Shown one piece after another: positions 1-9,800 of a DNA stretch of 64,000 bases (positions within the stretch are counted from its first letter, which is position 1; every line of letters starts with the position of its first letter). The notes beneath the pieces are model-generated. The model was not told the origin of the DNA. It made no database searches and saw only the letters and a list, made by a program, of their open reading frames with translations. This stretch comes from Halopseudomonas xinjiangensis (GTDB lineage: Bacteria > Pseudomonadota > Gammaproteobacteria > Pseudomonadales > Pseudomonadaceae): positions 1,116,001 through 1,180,000 of the forward strand of contig NZ_LT629736.1 in NCBI RefSeq assembly GCF_900104945.1, in the 5' to 3' direction. Made by a program: the position numbers and the translations under genes.

Positions 1-43
1 ACGTGTTGCGTAGCTGTTCGAAAAGCGGGCTGTAATCAATCAC
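1..43 (-). CDS. cmoB: CmoB, tRNA U34 carboxymethyltransferase (N-terminal fragment)
   Basis: Only the first 14 codons lie in the window. Read on the minus strand from a GTG at 43-41, the frame gives [14 protein letters not shown], and the opening Met-Ile-Asp is how CmoB proteins start. The GTG overlaps the cmoA stop codon by four bases (GTGA), so the two genes are translationally coupled. CmoB transfers the carboxymethyl group of carboxy-SAM, made by CmoA, to 5-hydroxyuridine at the tRNA wobble position. The identification rests mainly on position after cmoA; the fragment is too short to stand alone. Confidence 0.7.
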   Translation of the reverse strand, partial: MIDYSPLFEQLRNT

Positions 44-780
44 GGGTAGGCAATCATCGAGCAGAAGTTGAGACATTGAAACCAGGCGTGTGCGTGACCG
101 AAGCCCGCATCGGTCAACCGTTGCATATGAGTTTCCAGCGTGTCGGGGATCATGACGTTTTCGATCGCACTGCGTTTCTGCGCTATTTCCAGATCGCTGT
201 AGCCATTGGCTCGCTTGAATGCATAGTGCAGCTGCTCGAGGCTGTGCTGGGTCGCTTCGTCGGCAAAGCGCAGCTTTTCGGAAAGAATCAATACGCCGCC
301 GGGCAACAGTGCCTGGCGTATCCGCTGCAGCAGCTCGAGGCGCTGCTCGGGCGATATGAACTGCAAGGTGAAATTGAGTACCACGACGGAGCAGGGCCGG
401 AGTTCCAGTGCCGTGATATCAGCTTCGATGACCTCCACCGGACAAAGCTCTTCCACCATCGAGTCCTGGGCGATCATGTATTCACGGCAGCGCTCGACCA
501 TCGCCGCGGCGTTGTCGACTGCGGTGATCCGGCAAGCGTCGGCGCTAACGTGGCGGCGCATCGACTGGGTCGCTGCCCCCAATGAACAGCCGAGGTCGTA
601 GATGCGCGTGCCGGCCTGCGCGTGTTGTCCAGCAATGAGGCCGATGCTCTCGACGATGGTTGGGTAACCCGGCACGGATCGCTTGATCATGTCGGGAAAG
701 ACACGCGCCACATCGTGATCAAAGACGAAATCCGCCACGCGGGCCTGGCGAGTGGCGAACAGATTGTCGATGTGTGTCAT
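40..780 (-). CDS. cmoA: CmoA, carboxy-S-adenosyl-L-methionine synthase
   Basis: This 246-residue cytosolic class I methyltransferase-fold enzyme converts SAM and prephenate to carboxy-SAM, the donor used by CmoB to make cmo5U34 in tRNA. The SAM-binding glycine motif is [11 protein letters not shown] near residues 61-71, followed by the acidic loop AVDNAAAMV near 87-95 and the motif [10 protein letters not shown] near 132-141. Length matches the family (about 247). The ATG at 780-778 begins [12 protein letters not shown], the expected N-terminus. The stop overlaps the cmoB start, so cmoA and cmoB form an operon leading out of the window to the left. Confidence 0.95.
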   Translation of the reverse strand: MTHIDNLFATRQARVADFVFDHDVARVFPDMIKRSVPGYPTIVESIGLIAGQHAQAGTRIYDLGCSLGAATQSMRRHVSADACRITAVDNAAAMVERCREYMIAQDSMVEELCPVEVIEADITALELRPCSVVVLNFTLQFISPEQRLELLQRIRQALLPGGVLILSEKLRFADEATQHSLEQLHYAFKRANGYSDLEIAQKRSAIENVMIPDTLETHMQRLTDAGFGHAHAWFQCLNFCSMIAYP

Positions 781-1100
781 GGCTGACGCTCGCAGTCGGG
801 CAAAGCGCGATTCTACCGCAAGCTACCGGACATGACAGGACACTTGAACGGCCGGCTCGCTAACGGCAAGATGTGCGCATTGCGTCATGTTTACGTCTCT
901 AGAGCTCTTTTCGCTGGTTTGTTGGAGCTTTTTTTGACGGATGGCGTGGGATTGTTCAGAATTTACTTCGCGTGATGGCATAATGATATCCAAGCATTCC
1001 CTCCGATTATGCCAGCGCAGGGACTCCCGCAGCGGGATGCGACGGACAGCATCGTTGAATGCAGGCCCATGCCTGCCATTCGTATGAATGAGGAATTGGT
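781..1100. other. Divergent intergenic region cmoA / fimV-like gene
   Basis: These 320 bases hold the promoters of two divergent genes. A sigma70-like promoter for the rightward gene is listed separately (934-962). No convincing gene, RNA or repeat was found in the remainder; open frames here have no ribosome-binding site and no recognisable product. Confidence 0.5.
934..962 (+). promoter_or_regulatory. Candidate sigma70 promoter of the fimV-like gene
   Basis: TTGACG at 934-939 (5 of 6 to the -35 consensus), a 17-base spacer, and CAGAAT at 957-962 (4 of 6 to the -10). This would give a leader of about 130 bases before the ATG at 1101. Prediction from sequence only. Confidence 0.4.
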
Positions 1101-3245
1101 ATGGCCGTGAAACGCCAGATAGTGTGGGGCGTCGCATCATTTGCGGCGTTGTATGTCGGCGTGGCCAGCGCACTGGGCCTGGGTGAGTTGAAACTCGACT
1201 CCGCGCTGAACCAGCCGCTCGATGCCACCATCGTCGTGCAGGGCGGTGAAAACCTCGATCCGACGGACATTCGTGTCAGCCTCGCAGATCCCGCTGCATT
1301 TCGTAATGCCGGACTGGACCGCCCGCATTTCCTCACCGAGTTGCGTTTCACGCCGACCGTTCAGAACAATCAACTGGTAGTTCGGGTACAGTCCCCGGCG
1401 CCCGTGCGTGAGCCTTACCTGAATTTTCTCGTCGAGTTGCGGCGTCCTAATGGGCGCTTACTGCGCGAATACACGCTGTTGCTCGACCCGCCGCTGTATC
1501 AGCCATCGAGCCCGGCCCAGCCCAGGCCTTTCGCCGCGCCGGCCACCAGCCCGGTGCGCGATAGCCGTCCGGCCAGCGCTGCGTCCACTCAGCCGAGGGC
1601 GTCCTCCGCAGCGGCATCGCTGCCCCAGTTGAGCCCGGCTGCCGATGCAGGCCAGTATCGTACCGCTGCGGGCGACAGCCTGTGGAGCATTGCATCCCGG
1701 GCGCGACCCAGCGAAGCCGTGTCCATTGCCGAGACGATGCGCGCTATACGCGCACTGAATCCCGATGCCTTCATTGATGGTGATCCCAGCCGGCTGCGTG
1801 TCGGCGAAGTGCTCACTCTGCCCACGGCTGAACAGCTCGGAGTGACCGGAGGTGTCTCAGTAGCGGTGGATGCCCCGGAGCGTGCACAACCAGATGAAAC
1901 GCCCGCGCCGCTGATTCAGCCGCGCCGTGCCGCGCAGACATCATCGAGCACCGAAGGTGATGCCAGCCCGGGGAGCGCTATCGCTGCAGACCAGCGCGAC
2001 AGGACCAACAGCACCGAGCCGGCCACCGCCCGCCTGCGTATCGAGGAGGAAGCTCTGCCCCAGCAGACCGGGGAGGACGCTGCGGTACTGGCCGAACGGT
2101 TGCGCAGCCTCGAGGCGCGTTTCAATGTGATGCTCGACGAACTCGATGCCCGCGATCGCCAGATCGCCAGCCTGCAAGCCGAGCTGGAAATCCTCCGTCA
2201 GGCGCAGGAGGCAGAAGGTGACAACACCGAGGGCGAAGGCGCTAACACGTCCGGGCCCGTTCTGACGCAAGCCGAAGGTACTGAAGGAGCCGTGTCCGCG
2301 ACGGGGAATGAAAATCCCGCGTCCGGTGCAATCGATGCTGAAGTCCTGCCTGTACTCGCCGAGACACCTGAGCAGCCCATGGCCGATGCGGTCGAGCCAC
2401 AGGAAGTCGAGTCTCAGGACGGCGTCCTCTCTCGTTGGTGGCCGGCGTTGCTTGGCCTGCTGGCGGTTCTGCTGGGGCTGCTGTTCTTCGCCCGTAAGCG
2501 CGCCGACGAGGATGACCAAGCGGAGCCGGAAGAACAGCCCATGCCGGCGCAGCCGACCCGGGTTGCTCCAGAAGCTGCGGCGCCGCTGGCTGCAGCGATC
2601 GCATCGAATCCGTCGTCCCGACCCGCTAGCGTCCGCGCAGCGCCCAAACCGGTGGATCCGCTCGATGGTGTCGAGTTGTACATCACCTATGGTCGCTTTG
2701 CAGAAGCCCGAAGCATGCTCGACAGGGCGATTGCCGACCAGCCGGACAGGCTCGACCTTCGCTACAAGCAGCTGCGAGTACTGGGCGAACTGGGCGACGC
2801 GCGTGCATTCAGCCTGCAGGAACAACGGATTCTGCAGAAGGGTGGTGATAGCGGACGGATCGAGCAAATCAAGGCGCGCTTTCCGAAGCTTTTCGCTTCC
2901 AACGATTCCGACATGGTCGAACACGTCGACCATCTCGAGCCCCTGTTACCGGATGAGCCTGCTTCTGAAGTCGAAGATCGGACCGCCAGGGAAAAAGCTG
3001 AGGATTTCACCGCTACCCAGCTGAACCTCAATGACTTCACGCTCGACCCGGATTGGGATCTGATCGAGGGCTTGACATCAGCGCCGCCACGCGAGGGCGG
3101 TGCAGGTGCAGGTCCCGCCGCGGTAGATGAAAGCTTCGAGAGCAGTCTGCACGAGTTTCCGGAGATCGAGGAGCTTGATGACGAGCACCACGAGCACTTC
3201 CCAAACATCCGCAAGGACGACAAGCCTCGCTCCGACGACAGATGA
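1101..3245 (+). CDS. fimV: FimV/HubP-family polar landmark protein with LysM domain
   Basis: 714 residues. Residues 1-25 are a signal sequence (…FAALYVGVASALG) followed by the FimV N-terminal domain (LGELKLDSALNQPLDATI). A LysM peptidoglycan-binding segment lies near 186-242 (YRTAAGDSLWSIASRARP), a coiled coil near 327-370, and one membrane helix near 446-464 (WWPALLGLLAVLLGLLFF) followed by Arg/Lys. The cytoplasmic part is very acidic, with a TPR-like stretch near 555-600. FimV proteins anchor polar assemblies such as type IV pili and chemosensory components and bind cell wall. It is shorter than P. aeruginosa FimV (about 920). GAGG precedes the ATG. No pilus genes are nearby, so it could be a FimV paralogue. 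Confidence 0.8.
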   Translation: MAVKRQIVWGVASFAALYVGVASALGLGELKLDSALNQPLDATIVVQGGENLDPTDIRVSLADPAAFRNAGLDRPHFLTELRFTPTVQNNQLVVRVQSPAPVREPYLNFLVELRRPNGRLLREYTLLLDPPLYQPSSPAQPRPFAAPATSPVRDSRPASAASTQPRASSAAASLPQLSPAADAGQYRTAAGDSLWSIASRARPSEAVSIAETMRAIRALNPDAFIDGDPSRLRVGEVLTLPTAEQLGVTGGVSVAVDAPERAQPDETPAPLIQPRRAAQTSSSTEGDASPGSAIAADQRDRTNSTEPATARLRIEEEALPQQTGEDAAVLAERLRSLEARFNVMLDELDARDRQIASLQAELEILRQAQEAEGDNTEGEGANTSGPVLTQAEGTEGAVSATGNENPASGAIDAEVLPVLAETPEQPMADAVEPQEVESQDGVLSRWWPALLGLLAVLLGLLFFARKRADEDDQAEPEEQPMPAQPTRVAPEAAAPLAAAIASNPSSRPASVRAAPKPVDPLDGVELYITYGRFAEARSMLDRAIADQPDRLDLRYKQLRVLGELGDARAFSLQEQRILQKGGDSGRIEQIKARFPKLFASNDSDMVEHVDHLEPLLPDEPASEVEDRTAREKAEDFTATQLNLNDFTLDPDWDLIEGLTSAPPREGGAGAGPAAVDESFESSLHEFPEIEELDDEHHEHFPNIRKDDKPRSDDR

Positions 3246-3262
3246 CCGGCCTTGCTGATTTT

Positions 3263-3293
3263 AAAAAAGGGCGACCTCCGGGTCGCCCTTTTC
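3263..3293. terminator. Bidirectional rho-independent terminator
   Basis: GGGCGACC-tccg-GGTCGCCC (3269-3288) is a perfect 8-bp stem with a UUCG-like tetraloop. It is flanked by six A on the left and four T on the right, so it can stop both the fimV-like gene and the convergent Lon-like gene. Confidence 0.9.
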
Positions 3294-3303
3294 ATTTTGC
3301 CAC

Positions 3304-5715
3304 TCAAGCGAACAGGCGCTTGGCGACATCCTTGTAATGGCTGGCAAAGTGAATGGTCATCCCCTCGGTCAGATATTCCGGTAATTCTTCGAAATCTCCT
3401 CGATTAGCTTCGGGCAGGATCAGCTCGAAGATGGATTGTCGCCGCGCGGCGATGACCTTTTCGCGAATCCCGCCCACTGGCAATACCTGACCGGTAAGCG
3501 TAATTTCGCCGGTCATGGCAAGGCCCGGCCGAGGTGCCTCGTTGCGTGCAAGCGAGAGCAGGGCGCTGGTGATCGTGACGCCCGCGCTGGGGCCATCCTT
3601 GGGCGTAGCGCCTTCCGGAACATGCAAATGCACGAAGGCCTCGTCGAAAAAGGTTTTGTCCGCCTTGTAACGTTCAAGGTTGGCACAGAGATAGCTGTAG
3701 GCGATCTCCGCCGACTCTTTCATGACATCGCCGAGTTTGCCGGTCAGCTTGAAGCCACGGTTCAGCGTGTGAATGCGCGTGGCCTCCACAGGCAGCGTTG
3801 CACCGCCCATTGAGGTCCAGGCCAGACCGGTAATGACGCCAACCCCTTTGAGCGTTTTTTCCACCCGGAAGGCCGGGGTACCCAGAAGGCCCTTGAGATC
3901 CTCCGGCTTGATACTGATTTTCGCATCCGGCTGCTCAAGCAGGGTGACCACTGACTTGCGCACCACCTTCGCCAGCTGTTTCTCCAGATTGCGTACGCCA
4001 GCCTCGCGGGCATAACCCTCGATCACCTGACGCATGGCCTTGTCGCTGATGCGCAACTGGCCCTTGCGCACGCCAGCGCGTTCCAGTTGCCTGGGCCAGA
4101 GGTGCTGTTTGGCGATCGCCAGCTTTTCCTCGGCGATGTAGCCGGAGAGACGGATCACGTCCATCCGGTCGAGTAGCGGGCCGGGAATCGAATCCAGGGT
4201 ATTGGCCGTGCAGACGAACAGCACCTTAGACAGATCCAGACGCAGGTCGAGGTAATGATCGAGAAACTCGCCGTTCTGCTCAGGGTCGAGGGTCTCCAGC
4301 AAGGCCGAGGCCGGATCGCCCTGGTGGCTTGATCCAAGCTTGTCGATCTCATCGAGCATGATTACCGGATTCATGACCTTTACGTCCTTCAGCGCCTGGA
4401 CGAACTTGCCCGGCATGGCGCCGATGTAGGTGCGTCGATGACCTTTGATCTCGGCCTCGTCACGCATACCGCCAACGCTGAAGCGGTAGAACGGCCGGCC
4501 CAGGCTCTCGGCAATCGAGTGTCCTATGCTGGTTTTGCCCACGCCGGGTGGGCCGACCAGCAGAACGATCGAGCCGGCGACCGATCCGCGATAAGCGCCC
4601 ACTGCGAGAAACTCGAGGATGCGAGCCTTCACGTCTTCCAGTCCGCTGTGATCGCGGTCCAGCACCTTACGGGCATGCTGGATATCGAGCTTGTCTTCGT
4701 GAGTCACGCCCCAGGGCATCGCGGTGGCCCAGTCCAGATAGTTGCGCGTCACGCCGTATTCCGGCGATCCGGTTTCCAGCACCGACAGTTTCGCCAGCTC
4801 CTCGTCGATCTTGGTGCGCACGGTATCAGGCAACGTCTTGCCCTCGAGCCGCTCGCGAAACTGTTCGACGTCGGCGGTCCGGTCATCCTTGGAGAGTCCC
4901 AGTTCGCGCTGGATGATCTTCAGTTGTTCCTTGAGGAAGAATTTGCGCTGATGTTCGGAGATGGTGCGATTGACCTCGGCGCTGATTTCGCCTTGCAGTC
5001 TCGCGACATCGATTTCCTTCTTCAGCAGCACCAGGACCTTCTCCATACGACGCAGGATCGGAACAGTGTCGAGTACATCCTGCAGTTCGCCGGGTTTTGC
5101 CGACGTCAGCGCAGCGGCGAAGTCCGACAGCGGTGACGGCTGGTTCGGGCTGAAGCGGTTGAGATAGTTCTTCAGTTCTTCGCTGTATAGCGGATTGAGC
5201 GGCAGTAATTCCTTGATCGCATTGATCAGTGCCATCGCGTAGGCGCGTACTTCGTCGCGTTCGTCTGCTGGCGGCTCGGGATATTCCACCTCCACCAGAT
5301 AGGGCGGTTTGCGGCTGAGCCATTGGGTGATCCGTACGCGAGTCAGCCCCTGGGCGATGAACTGGATTTTGCCGTCTTCCTTCACGGCGTGATGGATCTT
5401 TACGGCGCACCCGGTTTGCGGCAGATCCTCGCTGTCCAACGGACCGCTCTCGCCGAGTGGCGCATCGACGTAGAACAACGACAGGGCATGGTGGGGCGTA
5501 TTCGATACCCGATCGATGGTTTCTGCCCAGGGAGTCTCGTTGACCACCACGGGCATCACCTGGGCGGGAAAGAACGGGCGGTTGTGGACCGGCAACAGGT
5601 AAAGCCTGTCGGGCAATCGCTGGTTCGGAATGACCAGCCCAGTGCCCGGCTGAAACCCGGTCTCCGGCTCCTGGCCTTCGATGATGTCTGGTTGAACGTT
5701 ATCGTGCTCGGTCAT
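3304..5715 (-). CDS. asrA: Lon-family ATP-dependent protease (AsrA-type)
   Basis: 803 residues with the complete Lon plan: N-terminal LON substrate domain (about 35-235), coiled coil, AAA+ module with Walker A GPPGVGKTS at 388-396 and Walker B VIMLDEIDKL, and a C-terminal protease domain with catalytic Ser710 (DGPSAG) and Lys753 (GGIREK), 43 residues apart as in E. coli Lon. It degrades misfolded and regulatory proteins in the cytosol. The next genes are an AraC regulator, putA and putP, the order recalled around the second Lon-like protease AsrA of P. aeruginosa (PA0779). I therefore prefer AsrA over the main Lon. A sigma32-like promoter lies upstream (5751-5779). ATG at 5715. Confidence 0.85.
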   Translation of the reverse strand: MTEHDNVQPDIIEGQEPETGFQPGTGLVIPNQRLPDRLYLLPVHNRPFFPAQVMPVVVNETPWAETIDRVSNTPHHALSLFYVDAPLGESGPLDSEDLPQTGCAVKIHHAVKEDGKIQFIAQGLTRVRITQWLSRKPPYLVEVEYPEPPADERDEVRAYAMALINAIKELLPLNPLYSEELKNYLNRFSPNQPSPLSDFAAALTSAKPGELQDVLDTVPILRRMEKVLVLLKKEIDVARLQGEISAEVNRTISEHQRKFFLKEQLKIIQRELGLSKDDRTADVEQFRERLEGKTLPDTVRTKIDEELAKLSVLETGSPEYGVTRNYLDWATAMPWGVTHEDKLDIQHARKVLDRDHSGLEDVKARILEFLAVGAYRGSVAGSIVLLVGPPGVGKTSIGHSIAESLGRPFYRFSVGGMRDEAEIKGHRRTYIGAMPGKFVQALKDVKVMNPVIMLDEIDKLGSSHQGDPASALLETLDPEQNGEFLDHYLDLRLDLSKVLFVCTANTLDSIPGPLLDRMDVIRLSGYIAEEKLAIAKQHLWPRQLERAGVRKGQLRISDKAMRQVIEGYAREAGVRNLEKQLAKVVRKSVVTLLEQPDAKISIKPEDLKGLLGTPAFRVEKTLKGVGVITGLAWTSMGGATLPVEATRIHTLNRGFKLTGKLGDVMKESAEIAYSYLCANLERYKADKTFFDEAFVHLHVPEGATPKDGPSAGVTITSALLSLARNEAPRPGLAMTGEITLTGQVLPVGGIREKVIAARRQSIFELILPEANRGDFEELPEYLTEGMTIHFASHYKDVAKRLFA

Positions 5716-5750
5716 CTACGCTACCTGTTCGGCGATGGATATGCCTACTG

Positions 5751-5779
5751 AGATGGTGGCGAGCGCCGAACAATTCAAT
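5751..5779 (-). promoter_or_regulatory. Candidate heat-shock (sigma32) promoter of the Lon-like gene
   Basis: On the minus strand: ATTGAAT (5779-5773) against consensus CTTGAAA, a 14-base spacer, then CACCATCT (5758-5751) against CCCCATNT, one mismatch. Spacing is inside the 13-17 range, and the leader to the ATG at 5715 would be about 30 bases. Heat-shock control is expected for a Lon-type protease. Confidence 0.55.
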
Positions 5780-5849
5780 CCGATCGATCTGGTTGTGACC
5801 TGACTCTGCGAGGACTACCATCACCTATGACCAGCAACGATGCCGTTTC

Positions 5850-6608
5850 ATGCCGAAAACCAGGATTCTCGACCTTCCAGTAAAGAGCATCAGCCACGCC
5901 CATCCCGAGCACCAACTCGTGGTTGGCCTCGATGGCTGCGCAGATTTCGAGATCGCCGGGGCAGGGGCTGAGGTCAGCCGGCTCCACGCGTGCATCGTGC
6001 CGGGCGATGCGGCCCATGCCTTTTCTGGCCGCAGTGGTAACCGCATGCTGATCCTCGACGTTGCGCTGCACGAATTCGGTGATCGCGAATCAAGCCTGCA
6101 GCGACTCTTCGACAAGCCTCGCTTCGTCAATCTGGATGCTCGGCTGCATGGTCTGCTGGATTTCGCTTCCGTCGAGCTTGGTCAACAATCAAGCGATACG
6201 CCGCTCGCATGGCATCTGGGCAACACCCTGCTTCATGCGATCGGCGACCAGCTCGACGCATCTCCCGTGTCGCGCAGACCAACGCTGGACGTCGAAACCT
6301 TGAAGCAATACGTGATGAAGTACCTGGACAAACCGATCAGCGTCGAAGATCTAGCCAGACAGGTTCACATCAGCCCCAGTCATTTCTATTCCGTGTTCCG
6401 TCGCGCAACGGGTCACACCCCGCACCAGTACGTGCAGATCTGTCGGGTGCGCCAGGCCGCAAGCTGGCTCCGCGAGGGTCAGTTATCCATCGCGGAGGTG
6501 GCGAACCGCAGCGGCTTCTGCAGTCAGAGCGCGCTTACTCACGCCACGCGGCGGCATCTCGGACTCACTCCCGGGGCGATTCGGCAGGGCTTGCCCGCCG
6601 CTTCGTAG
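5850..6608 (+). CDS. pruR: AraC-family regulator, probable PruR (proline utilisation)
   Basis: 252 residues: an N-terminal cupin-like sensing half (about 10-80) and a C-terminal AraC/XylS double helix-turn-helix (about 150-247), including SVEDLARQVHISPSHFYSVF and SIAEVANRSGFCSQSALTHA. PruR activates put genes in response to proline in P. aeruginosa. The gene sits immediately before putA on the same strand, and the PutA here has no DNA-binding domain of its own, so a dedicated activator is needed. The ATG at 5850 is the only usable start: an in-frame stop lies at 5796-5798, with no other start codon between. No clear ribosome-binding site was seen. Confidence 0.8.
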   Translation: MPKTRILDLPVKSISHAHPEHQLVVGLDGCADFEIAGAGAEVSRLHACIVPGDAAHAFSGRSGNRMLILDVALHEFGDRESSLQRLFDKPRFVNLDARLHGLLDFASVELGQQSSDTPLAWHLGNTLLHAIGDQLDASPVSRRPTLDVETLKQYVMKYLDKPISVEDLARQVHISPSHFYSVFRRATGHTPHQYVQICRVRQAASWLREGQLSIAEVANRSGFCSQSALTHATRRHLGLTPGAIRQGLPAAS

Positions 6609-6721
6609 GTTTTCACAAGGCTTTCCGAGTTTTTTGCAAGAAGACGTCCGGTTTCGCTCCTACATTGGTCAGATGGCGCATTGCTTGATTTCGAGTGATG
6701 ACAGCCACGAACAATGAATTC

Positions 6722-6768
6722 GATTCGCCGCCCGGGCGACCCTGAGCTAGGGTTACTGCAGGCGAATC
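6722..6768. repeat. Nested inverted repeats in the putA leader
   Basis: GATTCGCC (6722-6729) pairs with GGCGAATC (6761-6768). Inside it ACCCT (6739-6743) pairs with AGGGT (6749-6753) around GAGCT. The structure lies 42 bases before the putA ATG, in the 202-base gap after the AraC gene. It may be a regulator site or an mRNA structure affecting putA translation. No T run follows, so it is not a terminator. Confidence 0.4.
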
Positions 6769-6810
6769 CTTTTGTCCGGCAGCGTGCCGGGCGCGATTGG
6801 AGCGTGCCAG

Positions 6811-9800
6811 ATGTTCAAAGCCAGTGAAGTGCTCGACGGTCAATTTCTTTCAGACGATCCTGAAGCGCTGTTCAGCGCCTTAAGCGCGACCTACGCCGTA
6901 GACGAAAACGCTTACCTCACCGAACTCATCACACTGGCCGAACCGGCCGATGCCGCTGCCTTGTCCGGTCGCGCACGCAAGCTGATCGAAGCCGTGCGCA
7001 AGCGGGACAATGCCGTGGACAGTATCGACGCGTTGCTGCAGCAATACAGTCTCGATACCCAGGAAGGCATCATGCTGATGTGTCTGGCCGAAGCCTTGCT
7101 TCGAGTCCCGGATTCGGAGACGGCCGATGCGCTGATCCGCGACAAGCTCAACGCCGCGCAGTGGGATCGTCACCTGGGCCAAAGTGAGCACACCCTGGTC
7201 AACGCTGCCGCATGGGGGCTGGTCATGACCGGCCGCGTGGTGAAAATGGACAAGCGCCAGGATGGCACTCCGGGCACGGTACTCGGCAAGTTGCTCAAGC
7301 GCAGCGGCGAACCGGTCATCCGTACCGCCATGCTGCAGGCCATGCGCATAATGGGCCGCCAGTTCGTACTCGGCCGTACCATCAAGGAAGCATTGAAGAA
7401 CGGCAAGCCGCAGCGCGACGCCGGTTATACCTATTCCTTCGACATGCTCGGCGAGGCCGCGCTCACCCGCGCTGATGCCGATCGTTACCGGCAGGATTAC
7501 AGCGACGCGATTCGCGCCATCGCCGAAGACAAATACAAGGGCAAGAGCCCGCGACCGACCATTTCGATCAAGTTGTCCGCACTGCATCCACACTACGAGC
7601 CGGCCCGCGAGAAACAGGTACTGCGCGAGTTGGGCGCGACACTGCTGGAGCTGGTGCGACAGGCGCGTGCAGGCGATGTCGGCATCACCATCGATGCAGA
7701 GGAAGCCGACCGGCTGGAGCTGTCGCTGAAACTGTTCCGCGAGGTCTACCAGCACCCCGACGTGCGAGGCTGGGGCAATTTCGGTCTGGTGGTCCAGGCC
7801 TATTCCAAGCGTGCGCTGCCGGTCCTGGCCTGGCTGACCCAGCTAGCCAAAGAACAGGGGGACCAGATCCCGGTTCGCCTGGTCAAGGGCGCTTACTGGG
7901 ACACCGAAATCAAACTGTGCCAGCAGGCTGGGCTCGACGGTTACCCGGTGTTTACCCGCAAGGAAGCGACCGACGTCTCCTATCTTGCCTGTGCCCGCTA
8001 CTTGCTGAGCCCGCTGACGGCTGGTCTGATCTATCCGCAGTTCGCTACCCACAATGCGCACACCGTCACCTGCATTCTCGATATGGGTCGCGGTCAGGAA
8101 TTCGAGTTCCAGCGCCTGCATGGCATGGGCGACGCGCTGTACGACACCGTTATCGACGAAGTCGGCTGCCCGGTCCGCATCTACGCGCCGGTCGGGGCGC
8201 ACAAGGATCTGCTTCCGTATCTCGTGCGCCGGCTGCTGGAGAACGGCGCCAACTCGTCGTTCGTGCATAAGCTGGTTGACCACCGGGTGCCAGTCGATAC
8301 GTTGATCGAGCATCCAGTGGAGCGGCTGCGCCAATATTCGAGCCTGGCCAACGATCGGATTCCGTTGCCGCAGGCTATCTACGGTCCGGAGCGGCGCAAT
8401 TCCCGCGGCATCAACATGAACGTGCAAAGCCAGTGGCTGCCACTCAAGCAGGAACTGGATGAGCATCTGGCGAGGACCTGGACCGGAGCGCCGATCGTCA
8501 GCGGCAAGCATCTGCAGGGCGAGGCGCGACCGGTGATGTGCCCTTATCAACTCGATCATCAAGTGGGCGAAGTTATCTGGGCGACCGGTGAGCAAACCCG
8601 TGATGCGATCACCGGGCTCTCGGCGGCCTTCGCGCAGTGGAACGCCACGCCTGTCGACACTCGCGCTTCGATTCTCGAGCGCACCGCTGATCTGCTCGAA
8701 CAGAACATGCCGGAACTCATGGCCCTCTGCAGCCGAGAGGCGGGCAAGAGTTTGCAGGACGGCATCGACGAGGTGCGTGAAGCCGTCGATTTCTGTCGGT
8801 TCTATGCGCAGCAGGCTCGGCAGCGCTTCGCGGTGATCACCTTGCCAGGGCCCACCGGCGAAAGTAACGAGCTTTATCTGCAGGGCAGGGGCGTGTTCGC
8901 CTGCATCAGCCCGTGGAATTTCCCTCTGGCGATTTTCCTCGGTCAGGTATCGGCGGCGCTGGTCTCGGGCAACACCGTCGTCGCCAAGCCCGCCGAACAG
9001 GCCAGCCTGGTCGCGGTGCGCTGCGTCGAGCTGATGCTCCACGCAGGCTTGCCAGGCGAGGTCATCGCGCTGCTGCCGGGCGACGGCGCCCAGGTCGGTA
9101 GTGTGATCAGTTCTGATCCGCGAGTCGCAGGCGTGGCCTTCACCGGCTCGACGCAAACTGCGCACATCATCAACCGCGCATTGGCTGCACGCGACAGCGC
9201 GATCGCGCCGATGATTGCCGAAACCGGTGGGCAAAATGCGATGCTGGTCGACTCCACCGCGTTGCCGGAGCAGGTGATCAAGGACGTCCTGCATTCTTCT
9301 TTCACCAGCGCCGGTCAGCGCTGTTCGGCACTGCGTGTGCTGTTCATTCAGGAAGATATCGCCGAGCGGGTGATGGCGCTGCTCAAGGGTGCCATGGCCG
9401 AGCTGCATATCGGCGATCCATCGCGGCGGGATACCGACGTCGGCCCGGTGATCGACGCCGAGGCGCGCGACGGGCTGCGCGAGCACGTCAAGCGCATGAA
9501 AGACGCTGGTTACCTCATCGCCGAAGCGTCGATGCCCGAAGGGCTGAACGGGCACTTCCTGGCGCCGGTGGCATTCCGTCTGAAGAGCATCAGCGAGCTG
9601 GACCGCGAGCATTTCGGGCCGGTACTGCACCTGATCACCTGGCGTCACGACCAGCTCGACCAGATTATCGACGAAATCAACGCCACCGGGTTTGGCCTGA
9701 CGCTGGGCATTCACAGCCGCAACGAAGACACCGCGCGCTACATCGATCAGCGGGTCCGCATCGGTAACGTCTACGTTAACCGGAACCAGATTGGCGCGGT

